DNA from: Methylobacterium sp.
Lineage (GTDB): Bacteria > Pseudomonadota > Alphaproteobacteria > Rhizobiales > Beijerinckiaceae
DNA length: 57,502 nt
Direction of reading: 5' to 3'
Assembly: GCF_019750675.1 (NCBI RefSeq)
Contig: NZ_JAIEOF010000391.1
Coordinates: 1 to 57,502, forward strand
Shown here: positions 34,179 to 42,533 of the stretch, piece after piece
How positions within the stretch are numbered: position 1 is the first letter of the stretch
Layout of the letters: every line of letters begins with the position of its first letter
The notes under the pieces: model-generated
Databases searched by the model: none
What the model was told of the DNA's origin: nothing
Seen by the model: only the letters and a program-made list of their open reading frames with translations
Translations under genes and position numbers: made by a program

Positions 34179-34582
34179 TCGGCGGCGTCCGTGATGCGGG
34201 GCGCCGCGAGCGGCGGAAAAGGCGGGATGCGGGCGACGACGCCCTTGCGGAATTCCTGGGGCCGCGCCTTCCACGGCACGATGCCGTCCGGCGTCTCGGC
34301 ATAGAGCGCGACGCCGTCCAGGATGGTGCCGGCGGAGGCGACCGGGTCGAGGTCGCCGTAGACGTAGGTCCAGCGCCCTTCCGAGGCGACCGCCACGGTG
34401 CAGGGGCGCTTGCAGACCGAGAGGCACTCGACGCTCTCGACCGCGATGCCGGGGTAATCGCCCGCGCTCACCGCCTCCTGGAGGGCGGCGAGCAGGCGCG
34501 CTCCGGCGCGCGGCTCGGAGGCGTCGCCGGCCGCCCGGCAGGTGGCGCAGACGTAGAGCGTGACGGGCGCGCTGTCAGGCAT
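34175..34582 (-). CDS. DUF1636 [2Fe-2S]-ferredoxin-like protein
   Basis: A 135-residue DUF1636 protein with a thioredoxin-like ferredoxin pattern: C12-x2-C15 in YVCATCRA, and C53, C57, C61 in ECLSVCKRPCTVAV. It probably binds a cluster or a metal ion. It overlaps cbtA by 8 nt and cobW by 4 nt, so it is co-translated with the cobalt importer and the CobW GTPase. DUF1636 genes are known in cobalamin loci, without an established activity. ATG at 34582 starts right before the first strand. Electron donor or cobalt carrier are the leading guesses. Confidence 0.82.
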   Translation of the reverse strand: MPDSAPVTLYVCATCRAAGDASEPRAGARLLAALQEAVSAGDYPGIAVESVECLSVCKRPCTVAVASEGRWTYVYGDLDPVASAGTILDGVALYAETPDGIVPWKARPQEFRKGVVARIPPFPPLAAPRITDAAE

Positions 34583-35348
34583 GGGCCGTCCGAGGCTTGC
34601 CGAACAGGGTCCAGGCCCAGCCATAGGCCAGCCCGATCACCGCCCAGAACACGAAGGCGATGCCGAGGGAGCGGGCGGCGAACTGTGCCGCGTAGGAGGC
34701 CGGCAGGTTCGAGGCGGCGTGGCTCGCCTCTGGAGCGCCCGCGAGGTGGGGGGCCACGAGGAGCACGATGCCCCCCGCGATGGTGATCGGCGCGCGCCGG
34801 ATCGCGATGAGGTAGAGCCCCATGGCGGTGGCGGCCGCCGTCATCACCCACCAGAACTGGCGGTCGGCGAGGGGCGCCGCCTCCATGCCGGGGAGTTCCG
34901 GGGCCAGCCCGAGGGCGGGGGCCAGCGCCACCGCGAGGAAGCCCCCGACGGCGAAGCGCAGGCCGGTCTCGGGGTCGGGCTCGCGGTTGCAGGCGAGGAG
35001 CACGGCGCCGAGCAGGAACGCGTAGCCGACGCCGCCCACCAGGGTGGCGAGCGCCGTGAAGGCCATGCGCGGCAGGCCGGGGCCGGGCTCCCACACGGGC
35101 GCGACCTCGCCGCCCGCCACCGACGGATCCCGAGAACCGTTATTCTGGGTGCCGTGATCGTGGCCGCCATGGACGCGCACGATCAGCGAGGCCGGCGACA
35201 GCAGGGCGGGGTCCGCGGCGGAGGCCTGCGTCTCGAAGCGCTCGGCCGCGATGATGAGCGGCGAGGTGAGCGCGAGCTGCAGGCCCGTCGCGACGACAGC
35301 CGCGAGGAAGCCGGCGACCAGGGCCGCCGACACGAGCCGGATGATCAT
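34575..35348 (-). CDS. cbtA: CbtA family cobalt transporter subunit
   Basis: A predicted cobalt transporter membrane subunit (PF09490), 257 residues with five to six hydrophobic segments (starting LVSAALVAGFLAAVVATGLQ). A His-rich loop RVHGGHDHG follows the first segment, and a conserved WWVMTAAATAMGLYLIA lies in the second half. It pairs with CbtB, 27 bp upstream, under the B12 riboswitch. Cobalt transport by CbtAB is a prediction from regulon context. Confidence 0.9.
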   Translation of the reverse strand: MIIRLVSAALVAGFLAAVVATGLQLALTSPLIIAAERFETQASAADPALLSPASLIVRVHGGHDHGTQNNGSRDPSVAGGEVAPVWEPGPGLPRMAFTALATLVGGVGYAFLLGAVLLACNREPDPETGLRFAVGGFLAVALAPALGLAPELPGMEAAPLADRQFWWVMTAAATAMGLYLIAIRRAPITIAGGIVLLVAPHLAGAPEASHAASNLPASYAAQFAARSLGIAFVFWAVIGLAYGWAWTLFGKPRTAHA

Positions 35349-35375
35349 GGGGGTGTCTGCCTTAAGCGGAGGCGC

Positions 35376-35552
35376 TCAGTGGCAGGGGAAGTTCTGGCTG
35401 TGGCGGAAGTCGTGCGCCGCGTTGTGCAGCGCCATCGCCGGGGCGAAGCCCGCCATGAACACGAGGCCGAGTCCGAGGAAGGCGGCCACGAGCACGGCGC
35501 CGAGGCGCTCGTTGGTGCGGGTGCCGGTCAGGACGAGGGTGTTGGTCGACAT
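35376..35552 (-). CDS. cbtB: CbtB family cobalt transporter subunit
   Basis: A 58-residue CbtB protein (PF09489): a short polar N-terminus, one membrane segment (about residues 18-40, GAVLVAAFLGLGLVFMAGFA) and a His-rich end, LHNAAHDFRHSQNFPCH, suited to binding Co(II). ATG at 35552 follows AGGAG. It is the first gene after the cobalamin riboswitch and precedes cbtA by 27 bp, the standard arrangement. Confidence 0.9.
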   Translation of the reverse strand: MSTNTLVLTGTRTNERLGAVLVAAFLGLGLVFMAGFAPAMALHNAAHDFRHSQNFPCH

Positions 35553-35565
35553 CGGTTCATCTCCT

Positions 35566-35584
35566 GGCCGCCCCGCCGGCGGCC
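35566..35584 (-). promoter_or_regulatory. Hairpin abutting the cbtB ribosome-binding site
   Basis: On the minus-strand RNA, GGCCGCC and GGCGGCC form a perfect 7-bp stem with a 5-nt loop, directly followed by the AGGAG of cbtB (35561-35565) and the ATG 8 nt later. It lies 33 bp downstream of the riboswitch aptamer, where the expression platform should be. This suggests translational control by access to the ribosome-binding site; the alternative pairing was not worked out. Confidence 0.45.
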
Positions 35585-35617
35585 GTCATCGAGCGGGAGG
35601 GACGACAAGTCCCCTCT

Positions 35618-35783
35618 GGACGGCAGGTCTCCTGGCTCGCGGGTCGCTGGTCCTGCCGCCTTCCCGGATCGCTCCAGTGGCCGATGGCAGTCCCGTCTCC
35701 GCTCACAGTTGCGGGGGCAGCCGCGGTTTCAGGGTCGCCCCCTCACCGCATTCCCTTTTCACCCCGTTGCCGGGGCACCGTCC
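35618..35783 (-). promoter_or_regulatory. Cobalamin (B12) riboswitch
   Basis: Read on the minus strand the conserved parts come in order: GGTGAGG near the 5' end, CCCGCAACTGTGAGCGG (35698-35715 region), GCCACTG (35675-35681), GGGAAGGC (35659-35666) and the B12 box AGCCAGGAGACCTGCCG (35621-35637). The closing helix P1 can form from GGACGG (35778-35783) and CCGTCC (35618-35623). It lies upstream of cbtB and should turn down the cbtB-to-cobJ run when adenosylcobalamin is plentiful. No second copy is seen for the divergent cobU. Confidence 0.95.
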
Positions 35784-35882
35784 GATCCACGCTTCTACGC
35801 GGTCGCCGATGCGCTGACAACGCGGTCCGCACGGGTTTCCCGCCTTTGACCGGAGGCCCCGAATTCGGGCACAGCGTTCCGC

Positions 35883-36416
35883 ATGCCGCACCCGACTCCC
35901 CGAATGACCCTCGTGCTCGGCGGCGCGCGCTCGGGCAAGAGCGCCCATGCCGAGGCGCTGATCGAAGCCTGCCCGGCTCCGTGGCTCTACCTCGCCACCG
36001 CGGAGATCTGGGACGACGAGATGCGGGAGCGCATCGCGCTCCACCGCGCCCGCCGCCCGGAGGGATGGATCACGCGGGACGTGCCGCTCGCCCTGCCCGA
36101 GGCGGTCGCCGCCGCGACGGGACCGGTGCTGGTCGATTGCCTGACCCTCTGGCTCACCAACCTGATGCTGTCGGAGGCCGACCTCGAGGCCGCCACCGCC
36201 GCGCTGCTCGCGGCCTGCGCGGCGGCGCCCGGCCCGCTGGTCCTCGTCGGCAGCGAGGTCGGGCTCGGGATCGTGCCGGAGAACGCGCTGGCCCGACGCT
36301 TCCGCGATGCGGCCGGGCGCCTGCACCAGCGCCTCGCGGCCCGGGCCGACCACGTCGTCCTTACCGTGGCGGGCCTTCCCCTGATCGTGAAACCCCAACC
36401 CGGAGCCACCCCATGA
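35883..36416 (+). CDS. cobU: Adenosylcobinamide kinase/guanylyltransferase CobU (CobP)
   Basis: Phosphorylates adenosylcobinamide and transfers GMP to it in nucleotide-loop assembly. The 177-residue protein has the P-loop LVLGGARSGKSAHAEALI, YLATAEIWDDEM, RIALHRARRPEGW, VLVDCLTLWLTNLML, and LVGSEVGLGIVPENALARRF. ATG at 35883 or 35904 are both possible. It is divergent from the riboswitch by 99 bp and coupled to cobO by an ATGA overlap. Confidence 0.96.
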   Translation: MPHPTPRMTLVLGGARSGKSAHAEALIEACPAPWLYLATAEIWDDEMRERIALHRARRPEGWITRDVPLALPEAVAAATGPVLVDCLTLWLTNLMLSEADLEAATAALLAACAAAPGPLVLVGSEVGLGIVPENALARRFRDAAGRLHQRLAARADHVVLTVAGLPLIVKPQPGATP

Positions 36417-37012
36417 CGGACGCCGACCGCCACCGCGAAAAGATGGAGAAGCGCAAGGCCGTCCAGGACGCCGAGGTGGCGGAGAAGACGATCGAGAAGG
36501 GGCTCCTCATCGTCAATACCGGCCCGGGCAAGGGCAAGACCACGGCGGCCCTCGGGCTGATGCTGCGTGCGCTGGGCCACGGCTGGCGCGTCGGCGTGGT
36601 GCAGTTCATCAAGGGCGCCTGGGACACGGGCGAGAAGCACGCCCTCAAGACCTTTGGCGACCGGATCGACTGGCATACGCTCGGCGAGGGCTTCACCTGG
36701 GAGACCCAGGACAAGGCCCGCGACATCGCCGCCGCCGAGCACGCCTGGGCCAAGGCCCTCGACCTCATGGCCGACCCGACGATCCGCCTCGTGGTGCTGG
36801 ACGAACTCAACATCGCCCTGCGCTACGACTACCTGGACCTCGACGCCGTGGTGGCGGCCTTCCGGGCGCGCCGGCCGGACCTGCACGTCGTCGTCACCGG
36901 CCGCAACGCCAAGCCGGCCCTGATCGAGGCCGCCGATCTCGTCACCGAGATGGCATCCGTGAAGCACCACTTCGCCGCCGGGGTGAAGGCGCAGGAGGGA
37001 ATCGAGTTCTAG
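36413..37012 (+). CDS. cobO: Cob(I)yrinic acid a,c-diamide adenosyltransferase CobO
   Basis: Transfers the adenosyl group of ATP to cobalt in the corrinoid. The 199-residue protein has an N-terminal helix (REKMEKRKAVQDAEVAEKTI), the modified P-loop NTGPGKGKTTAALG, VGVVQFIKGAWDTGEK, LVVLDELNIALRYDYL and VVVTGRNAKPALIEAADLVT. ATG at 36413 overlaps the cobU stop. Length and motifs are those of the CobA/CobO/BtuR family. Confidence 0.96.
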   Translation: MTDADRHREKMEKRKAVQDAEVAEKTIEKGLLIVNTGPGKGKTTAALGLMLRALGHGWRVGVVQFIKGAWDTGEKHALKTFGDRIDWHTLGEGFTWETQDKARDIAAAEHAWAKALDLMADPTIRLVVLDELNIALRYDYLDLDAVVAAFRARRPDLHVVVTGRNAKPALIEAADLVTEMASVKHHFAAGVKAQEGIEF

Positions 37013-37114
37013 ACATCGATTTCTGTCGACGCCGGCGGAACGGGATCGAAGCCCGGTTGATCGGATGCGCCAAACCTGCGCCTGTCGCGGCTGTTCTACC
37101 AGAAGGTGCCGGGC

Positions 37115-37486
37115 ATGAAGCGCTGGTTTTCCTTGTTGTGCGTGTCGGTTCTGGTGTCACCCGCGAGCGCGGAACCCCTGTGCGGGTACGAGGCGACCTC
37201 CATCGACCGGATCGTGGGTGACATCACCCGTGCGGGCGGTCGCGTCGTGCTCGACACGGCCGACTTCATCGCCGCGGAGGAGCCCCGCCGCCTGATCCTC
37301 TGGACCTTCGCCAAGCCGAAATCCGGGCAGTTTCCGGCATTCATCTGCCGTCAGGTCGTTCGCACGGGCGATCGGATCGAGGTGCAGTTGCGCGCCGTCT
37401 GCAACGGTGCGAAGCCGGAATGCGACGCCCTCATTGCCAGCGTGCTCGATCAGCAGCAGAAGGCGACCCAGCACCTTCGCCCCTGA
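37115..37486 (+). CDS. Secreted hypothetical protein
   Basis: A 123-residue protein with a clear signal peptide ([19 protein letters not shown], cleaved before EP). The mature part has four cysteines ([23 protein letters not shown]), suggesting two disulfides in the periplasm. ATG at 37115 follows AGAAGG; GTG at 37106 is an alternative. I do not recognise the family. It sits between cobO and cobQ, but nothing ties it to cobalamin. Confidence 0.7.
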   Translation: MKRWFSLLCVSVLVSPASAEPLCGYEATSIDRIVGDITRAGGRVVLDTADFIAAEEPRRLILWTFAKPKSGQFPAFICRQVVRTGDRIEVQLRAVCNGAKPECDALIASVLDQQQKATQHLRP

Positions 37487-37541
37487 TCGACGGCTTCGCG
37501 GCTTCGACGCGTCGCCGTCTCCGCCGACAGGCCCTTGTCCG

Positions 37542-38996
37542 ATGACCCGCGCCATCATGATCCAGGGCACCGGCTCGGATGTCGGCAAGTCGCTGATCGT
37601 CGCCGGCCTGTGCCGTGTCTTCGCGCGGCGGGGGCTCGCCGTGCGCCCGTTCAAGCCGCAGAACATGTCGAACAACGCCGCCGTCACCGCCGATGGCGGC
37701 GAGATCGGCCGGGCCCAGGCGCTGCAGGCGCGGGCGGCCGGGGTGGCGCCCTCCGTGCACATGAACCCGGTGCTGCTGAAGCCCGAGAGCGAGACCGGGA
37801 GCCAGGTCGTGGTCCAGGGCCGCATGGTCGGCACCGCCAAGGCGCGGGACTACCAGGCCTGGAAGCCGCGCCTCCTCGCCTCCGTGCTGGAGAGCTTTTC
37901 GTATCTGAAGGCGCAGGCCGACCTCGTGGTGGTGGAAGGCGCCGGCTCGGCCTCCGAGGTCAACCTGCGGGCCGGCGACATCGCCAACATGGGGTTCGCC
38001 CGCGCGACGGACACGCCGGTGATCCTGCTCGGCGACATCGACCGGGGCGGCGTCATCGCCAGCCTCGTCGGCACGAAGGCGGTGATCGATCCGGCCGATG
38101 CGGCGATGATCCGGGGCTTCCTCGTCAACCGCTTCCGCGGCGACCCGAGCCTGTTCGCCGACGGCATGGCGACGATCGCGCGGGCGACCGGCTGGCCGAG
38201 CTTCGGCCTGATCCCGCACTTTCCCGACGCGGCGCGCCTGCCGGCGGAGGATGCCCTCGGACTCGCCGGCTCGGGCGCCGGCGCGGCCCGGCGCAAGGTC
38301 GTGGCCGTGCCGGTGCTGCCGCGCATCGCCAATTTCGACGACCTCGACCCGCTGCGGGCCGAGCCCGACGTGGCGGTGATGCTCGTGCGCCCGGGCGAAC
38401 CGATCCCGGTGGCCGACCTCGTGCTGCTGCCGGGCTCGAAGACCACCATCGACGATCTCGAGGCCTTCCGCGCCGAGGGCTGGGACATCGACCTGCGCGC
38501 CCATGTCCGGCGGGGCGGGCGGGTGCTCGGGCTGTGCGGCGGCTACCAGATGCTCGGCCGGCGCATCGACGACCCGCACGGCATCGAGGGCGCGCCCCGC
38601 TCGGTGCCGGGCCTCGGGCTCCTCGACATCGGGACCGTGATGACTCCGCTCAAGCACCTGGCCGCCGTCACCGGCACCAGCTTGGCCGACGGCGTGCCGT
38701 TCTCGGGCTACGAGATGCATGTGGGCGACACCACCGGGCCGGATACGGCGCGCCCGGCGATCCGGCTCGCGGACGGGCGCTTCGACGGCGCGGTCTCGGC
38801 CGATGGCCTCGTCACCGGCACCTACGTGCACGGCCTCTTCGCCGACGACCGGCAGCGCGGCGCCTGGCTCGGCCGTCTCGGGGCGGCGCCGAGCGGGCTC
38901 GCCTACGAGGCCGGCATCGAGGCGGTGCTCGATCGCCTCGCCGATCATCTCGAAGCGCATGTCGCCTGCGACGCGCTGCTCGCCCTGGCGTTGTAG
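37542..38996 (+). CDS. cobQ: Adenosylcobyric acid synthase CobQ
   Basis: Amidates side chains b, d, e and g of adenosylcobyrinate a,c-diamide. The 484 residues comprise an ATPase domain ([102 protein letters not shown]) and a glutamine amidotransferase domain with [13 protein letters not shown] and the final YVHGLF. ATG at 37542 begins the conserved P-loop strand. Confidence 0.97.
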   Translation: MTRAIMIQGTGSDVGKSLIVAGLCRVFARRGLAVRPFKPQNMSNNAAVTADGGEIGRAQALQARAAGVAPSVHMNPVLLKPESETGSQVVVQGRMVGTAKARDYQAWKPRLLASVLESFSYLKAQADLVVVEGAGSASEVNLRAGDIANMGFARATDTPVILLGDIDRGGVIASLVGTKAVIDPADAAMIRGFLVNRFRGDPSLFADGMATIARATGWPSFGLIPHFPDAARLPAEDALGLAGSGAGAARRKVVAVPVLPRIANFDDLDPLRAEPDVAVMLVRPGEPIPVADLVLLPGSKTTIDDLEAFRAEGWDIDLRAHVRRGGRVLGLCGGYQMLGRRIDDPHGIEGAPRSVPGLGLLDIGTVMTPLKHLAAVTGTSLADGVPFSGYEMHVGDTTGPDTARPAIRLADGRFDGAVSADGLVTGTYVHGLFADDRQRGAWLGRLGAAPSGLAYEAGIEAVLDRLADHLEAHVACDALLALAL

Positions 38997-39062
38997 CGGG
39001 CGAACGGATTAGGCTCGGCTCCGGAACGCCCGCACCGAACGGGTGCGACGAGGAAGCACCCG

Positions 39063-40406
39063 ATGAGCCCGGCCCCTCCCCAGGCGGATGCGCGCGTCGC
39101 CGCGGCGACGATCCGTACCGTGACGCTGCGGCTGATGCCGCTCCTCGGGCTGATGTACCTGATCGCCTATATCGACCGGCAGAACATCTCCTACGCCAAG
39201 CTGCAGATGGTGGGCGATCTCGGCCTCAGCGAGAGCGTCTACGGGCTTGGCGCCTCGCTGTTCTTCCTCGGCTACTTCCTGTTCGAGGTGCCGAGCAACG
39301 TGATCCTGGAGCGGGTGGGCGCCCGGCGCTGGTTCGCCCGGATCATGTTCACCTGGGGCGTCATCACGATTCTCCTCGGCTTCACGCAGAATACGACGAT
39401 GTTCTACGCCTTGCGCTTCCTCCTCGGCGTGGCGGAGGCGGGGTTCTTCCCCGGTGTCCTGTTCGCCCTGACCCTGTGGTTCCCGCAATCGCACCGGGCG
39501 CGGATGATCGGCTGGTTCATGATCGCGAGCGCGCTCGCCAACGCGGTCGGCGCAGCCATCGGCGGCGCGCTCCTCGACCTCGACGGCACCCTCGGCCTCA
39601 AGGGCTGGCAATGGGTGTTCGTGGCCACCGGAATCCCCGCCCTGGCGCTGGCGGTCATCGTCCTGCGCATCCTGCCCGACGGGCCGGACCAGGCGCCCTG
39701 GCTGAAGCCGGAGGGGCGGGACTGGCTGAGCCGCACCCTCGCGGCCGAGCGCGAGTCGGGGGGCAAGGTCGAGCACGGCAACCCCTTCGCGGCCCTCCTC
39801 GACCGGCGGGTCTGGATGCTCGCCTCCGTCTACATCGCCTTCCCGCTGGCCGCCTACGGCCTCAGCTACTGGCTGCCCACGGTGGTGCGCAGCTTCGCGG
39901 TCTCGAACACCCTCAACGGCTTCATCAACATCATCCCGTGGCTGATCACCGCGCTGGCCCTGTGGTGGGTGCCCCGTCGCGCCGCGCGGACGGGCGACCA
40001 GGTCTGGCACGTGGTGGTACCGGGCCTCGTCGCGGCACTCGCCCTGGTGCTCAGCGTGGTGGTGCCGGGATCGGTGCTGAAATTCGCCTGCCTCTGCGTG
40101 GCGGCGGCCGGCGTCTTTTCCGCCCAGCCCGTGTTCTGGTCCCTGCCGGCGACCTTCCTCAAGGGCGCGAGTGCCGCCGCCGGCATCGCGGCGATCAACT
40201 CCGTGGGCAATCTCGGCGGCTTCATCGCGCAGAATGCCGTGCCGTTCATCCGCGACCAGACCGGCAGCAACCTCGCGCCGATGTACTTCCTGGCCGCCTG
40301 CCTCGGCCTCGGCGCCAGCCTGATGTTCTGGGTGCTCTCGGCCCTGCGCCGAGACGCCGCGCGCCGGGTCGCGGCGGATGCGGGCGCCGGCCTCCGGGTG
40401 GCGTAG
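39063..40406 (+). CDS. MFS transporter of the anion:cation symporter (ACS) type
   Basis: A 447-residue major facilitator with about twelve hydrophobic segments. LIAYIDRQNISYAKLQMVGDLG in the first, YFLFEVPSNVILERVGARRW, and FLLGVAEAGFFPGVLFALTLWFP are hallmarks of the ACS family (tartrate, phthalate and hydroxyphenylacetate carriers). It probably brings in an organic acid with protons. Its position after cobQ does not establish a corrinoid role. ATG at 39063. Substrate unknown. Confidence 0.88.
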   Translation: MSPAPPQADARVAAATIRTVTLRLMPLLGLMYLIAYIDRQNISYAKLQMVGDLGLSESVYGLGASLFFLGYFLFEVPSNVILERVGARRWFARIMFTWGVITILLGFTQNTTMFYALRFLLGVAEAGFFPGVLFALTLWFPQSHRARMIGWFMIASALANAVGAAIGGALLDLDGTLGLKGWQWVFVATGIPALALAVIVLRILPDGPDQAPWLKPEGRDWLSRTLAAERESGGKVEHGNPFAALLDRRVWMLASVYIAFPLAAYGLSYWLPTVVRSFAVSNTLNGFINIIPWLITALALWWVPRRAARTGDQVWHVVVPGLVAALALVLSVVVPGSVLKFACLCVAAAGVFSAQPVFWSLPATFLKGASAAAGIAAINSVGNLGGFIAQNAVPFIRDQTGSNLAPMYFLAACLGLGASLMFWVLSALRRDAARRVAADAGAGLRVA

Positions 40407-40407
40407 G

Positions 40408-41523
40408 CTACGGGAGCGGCACCGCGTAGGCGTGCGGCGCCCCGTTGCGCAGGCTGTCGAACAGGACGAGGACCCGGCCCGGCCCGAGCGGAACCACGGC
40501 CTCGGCCTTGCCGTCGATGCGCTTGCCCGCCTCGTTCTCGCCCCGCACGGGGGCGATGGTCGCGACCGGGGTCAGGGTTCCGGTGGGCAGGTCGGCCAGG
40601 GACAGCCGGTAGGGCACGGGCAGGCCGTTGCGGGACGCGCCCGTGAGCACCAGCATCCGTCCGTCGGGCAGGATCGTCAGGTCGCGGATGCCGGCATCCG
40701 GTCCGGCCTCCAGGGCGATCGTGGTGACCTCGGCCGAGAGGGCGGTCTTCCCGTCGGCGAACAGCGCCTCGACGGGCACCGAGACGAGGAAAGCCTTGCC
40801 TCCGAGGCTCGGCGCCCGCAGGCCCGCATAGAGGCGGTCGCCTATGACGGCGAGCCCTTCGATGTTCAGGCCATTCGGCTGCGGCGTGCCCTCCGGCGGC
40901 AGGGCGTTCCAGTCGAATTCCAGATCGCGCAGCACGAAGTCGCGCACCGGGCCGGCGGCCATCAGGGCGTCGAACAGGCGGTAGGTGCTCACCGTCTCGG
41001 CGGCGGTGCCGTCGGCGTTCGGGCGCAGGCGCGTGAGGATCATCGACGAGAGCTTGTACTTGCGCTCGCCCCGGGTGCAGCCGTGCGAACCGGTGACGTA
41101 GAAGTAGGGCTCGGCATAGGCGACGGCCTCGCCGTCGAGCTGGTTGAACTTGCCGTCGCCGCCGCTGCACCGGTACTGCGCCGGCGGCGTGCCGCGGATG
41201 TCGGGGGAGGGCGCCGTTCCGAGGTCGTAGGCCGTGGCGCCGGGCGTCAGCGTGGTCTCGCCGAGGCGGGCGAACTGGGCGCCGCGATTCTCGTCGTTGA
41301 CCACGACGCAGAGGCGGGTGCCGTCCGCGTCGGGCGGCCGGCAGGCCATGCCGCTGAGGTCGTAAGCCCTGTCGCCCGTCGTCTCGCCGTCGAAATCCCG
41401 GGTCACGGTGTAGGGCGTCGGCGCGGTCTCGGCCGCGCGGCCGGGCGTGGCGGCGGCGATGCCGAGGGCGGCCAGCGCCAGGGCGGTGCGTCGCCCGGGG
41501 CGCGTCGTCTTCGACCGGATCAT
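40408..41523 (-). CDS. DUF3616 secreted protein coupled to cobD
   Basis: A 371-residue exported protein of the DUF3616 type. An Arg-rich signal (RSKTTRPGRRTALALAALG), possibly Tat-like, ends at GRAAET. The mature domain looks like a beta-propeller: YDLSGMACRPPDADGTRLCV, LDGEAVAYAEPYFYVTGSHG, GLNIEGLAVIGDRLYAGLRA, DLTILPDGRMLVLTG. ATG at 41523 overlaps the cobD stop in ATGA, so it is co-translated with a cobalamin gene although no link is known. Its end meets the convergent MFS gene after 1 bp. Confidence 0.8.
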   Translation of the reverse strand: MIRSKTTRPGRRTALALAALGIAAATPGRAAETAPTPYTVTRDFDGETTGDRAYDLSGMACRPPDADGTRLCVVVNDENRGAQFARLGETTLTPGATAYDLGTAPSPDIRGTPPAQYRCSGGDGKFNQLDGEAVAYAEPYFYVTGSHGCTRGERKYKLSSMILTRLRPNADGTAAETVSTYRLFDALMAAGPVRDFVLRDLEFDWNALPPEGTPQPNGLNIEGLAVIGDRLYAGLRAPSLGGKAFLVSVPVEALFADGKTALSAEVTTIALEAGPDAGIRDLTILPDGRMLVLTGASRNGLPVPYRLSLADLPTGTLTPVATIAPVRGENEAGKRIDGKAEAVVPLGPGRVLVLFDSLRNGAPHAYAVPLP

Positions 41524-42521
41524 GCGAGGGCAACCTTGAGGAGGACGAGGATCAGGAGGGCGAGGCCGAACAGGAATCCGCACGCCGTGCGGTAGAGCGC
41601 AAGCGCCCGTTCCACGTCGGCCGGCGTCGCCTCGGCGCGCCCGTCGCCCATCCAGCCGTCCTCGACGCGGGTGGCGCCGTAGGTGCGGGGGCCGGCGAGG
41701 CGCAGCCCCAGCGCCCCGGCCATGGCGGCCTCCGGCCAGCCGGCATTGGGCGACCGGTGGCGGCCCGCATCCCGCCGCACCGCCCGCCAGGCGTCGCCGG
41801 GCGAGGCGCCGGGATGGATGGCGGCGGCCGCGACGAGGAGCAGGGCGGTCAGCCGCGAGGCCGGAAGGTTCACAAGATCGTCGAGGCGGGCGGCGGCCCA
41901 GCCATAGGCCTCGTGGCGCGGGGTGCGGTGGCCGATCATGCTGTCGGCGGTGTTGATCGCCTTGTAGAGCGCGCCGCCGGGCAGGCCGCCGACCCCGATC
42001 CAGAAGGCCGGCGCCACGATGCCGTCGGAGAAGTTTTCGGAGAGGCTCTCGATGGCGGCCCGGCAGATGCCGGCTTCGTCGAGGCTCTCGGGATCGCGCC
42101 CGACGATCATCGAAACCGCGACGCGCCCGCCCGCGAGCCCGTCGCGCCGGAGATCGGCTGCCACGCGGGCGACGTGGGTGTGGAGGCTGCGCTGCGCCGG
42201 CAGGCTCGCCGCCAACAGAGCCAGGACGAGAAGCGCGGGCAGGAAGCCGGCGGCCCCGGAGAGCGCGGTCAGCGCCAGGGCGAGCCCGCCGACGATGGCG
42301 AGGAGCACGAGGAGGCCGGCCACGCCCGCGCGCCGGCGGCGGGCGGGCCCGCCCCGGTTCCAGCGCCGGTCGAGGGCCCCGATCAGCGCGCCGATCCAGG
42401 TGACAGGATGCCCGAGCGCCCTGTAGATCCGGTCCGGATAGCCGGCCGCCGCCTCGATGGCGAGGGCGAGCACCAGAACGATGAGCGTATCGGGCGGATG
42501 GGTGAGGGCGGTCCAGGACAT
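41520..42521 (-). CDS. cobD: Adenosylcobinamide-phosphate synthase CobD (CbiB)
   Basis: A membrane enzyme that attaches aminopropanol (or its phosphate) to adenosylcobyrate. The 333-residue protein has several hydrophobic segments and the CbiB signatures GYPDRIYRALGHPVTWIGAL, VSMIVGRDPESLDEAGICRA, IESLSENFSDGIVAPAFW, GLPGGALYKAINTADSMIGH and SPNAGWPEAAMAGALGLRL. ATG at 42521 faces the divergent cobC start 12 bp away. It is followed by DUF3616 with a 4-nt overlap. Confidence 0.96.
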   Translation of the reverse strand: MSWTALTHPPDTLIVLVLALAIEAAAGYPDRIYRALGHPVTWIGALIGALDRRWNRGGPARRRRAGVAGLLVLLAIVGGLALALTALSGAAGFLPALLVLALLAASLPAQRSLHTHVARVAADLRRDGLAGGRVAVSMIVGRDPESLDEAGICRAAIESLSENFSDGIVAPAFWIGVGGLPGGALYKAINTADSMIGHRTPRHEAYGWAAARLDDLVNLPASRLTALLLVAAAAIHPGASPGDAWRAVRRDAGRHRSPNAGWPEAAMAGALGLRLAGPRTYGATRVEDGWMGDGRAEATPADVERALALYRTACGFLFGLALLILVLLKVALA

Positions 42522-42533
42522 GCGGTCTCGGTG

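Noticed and set aside
35784..35882. A second cobalamin riboswitch for cobU on the plus strand
   Set aside because: The 99 bp lack the B12 box and the other conserved blocks. The aptamer present is oriented only toward cbtB.
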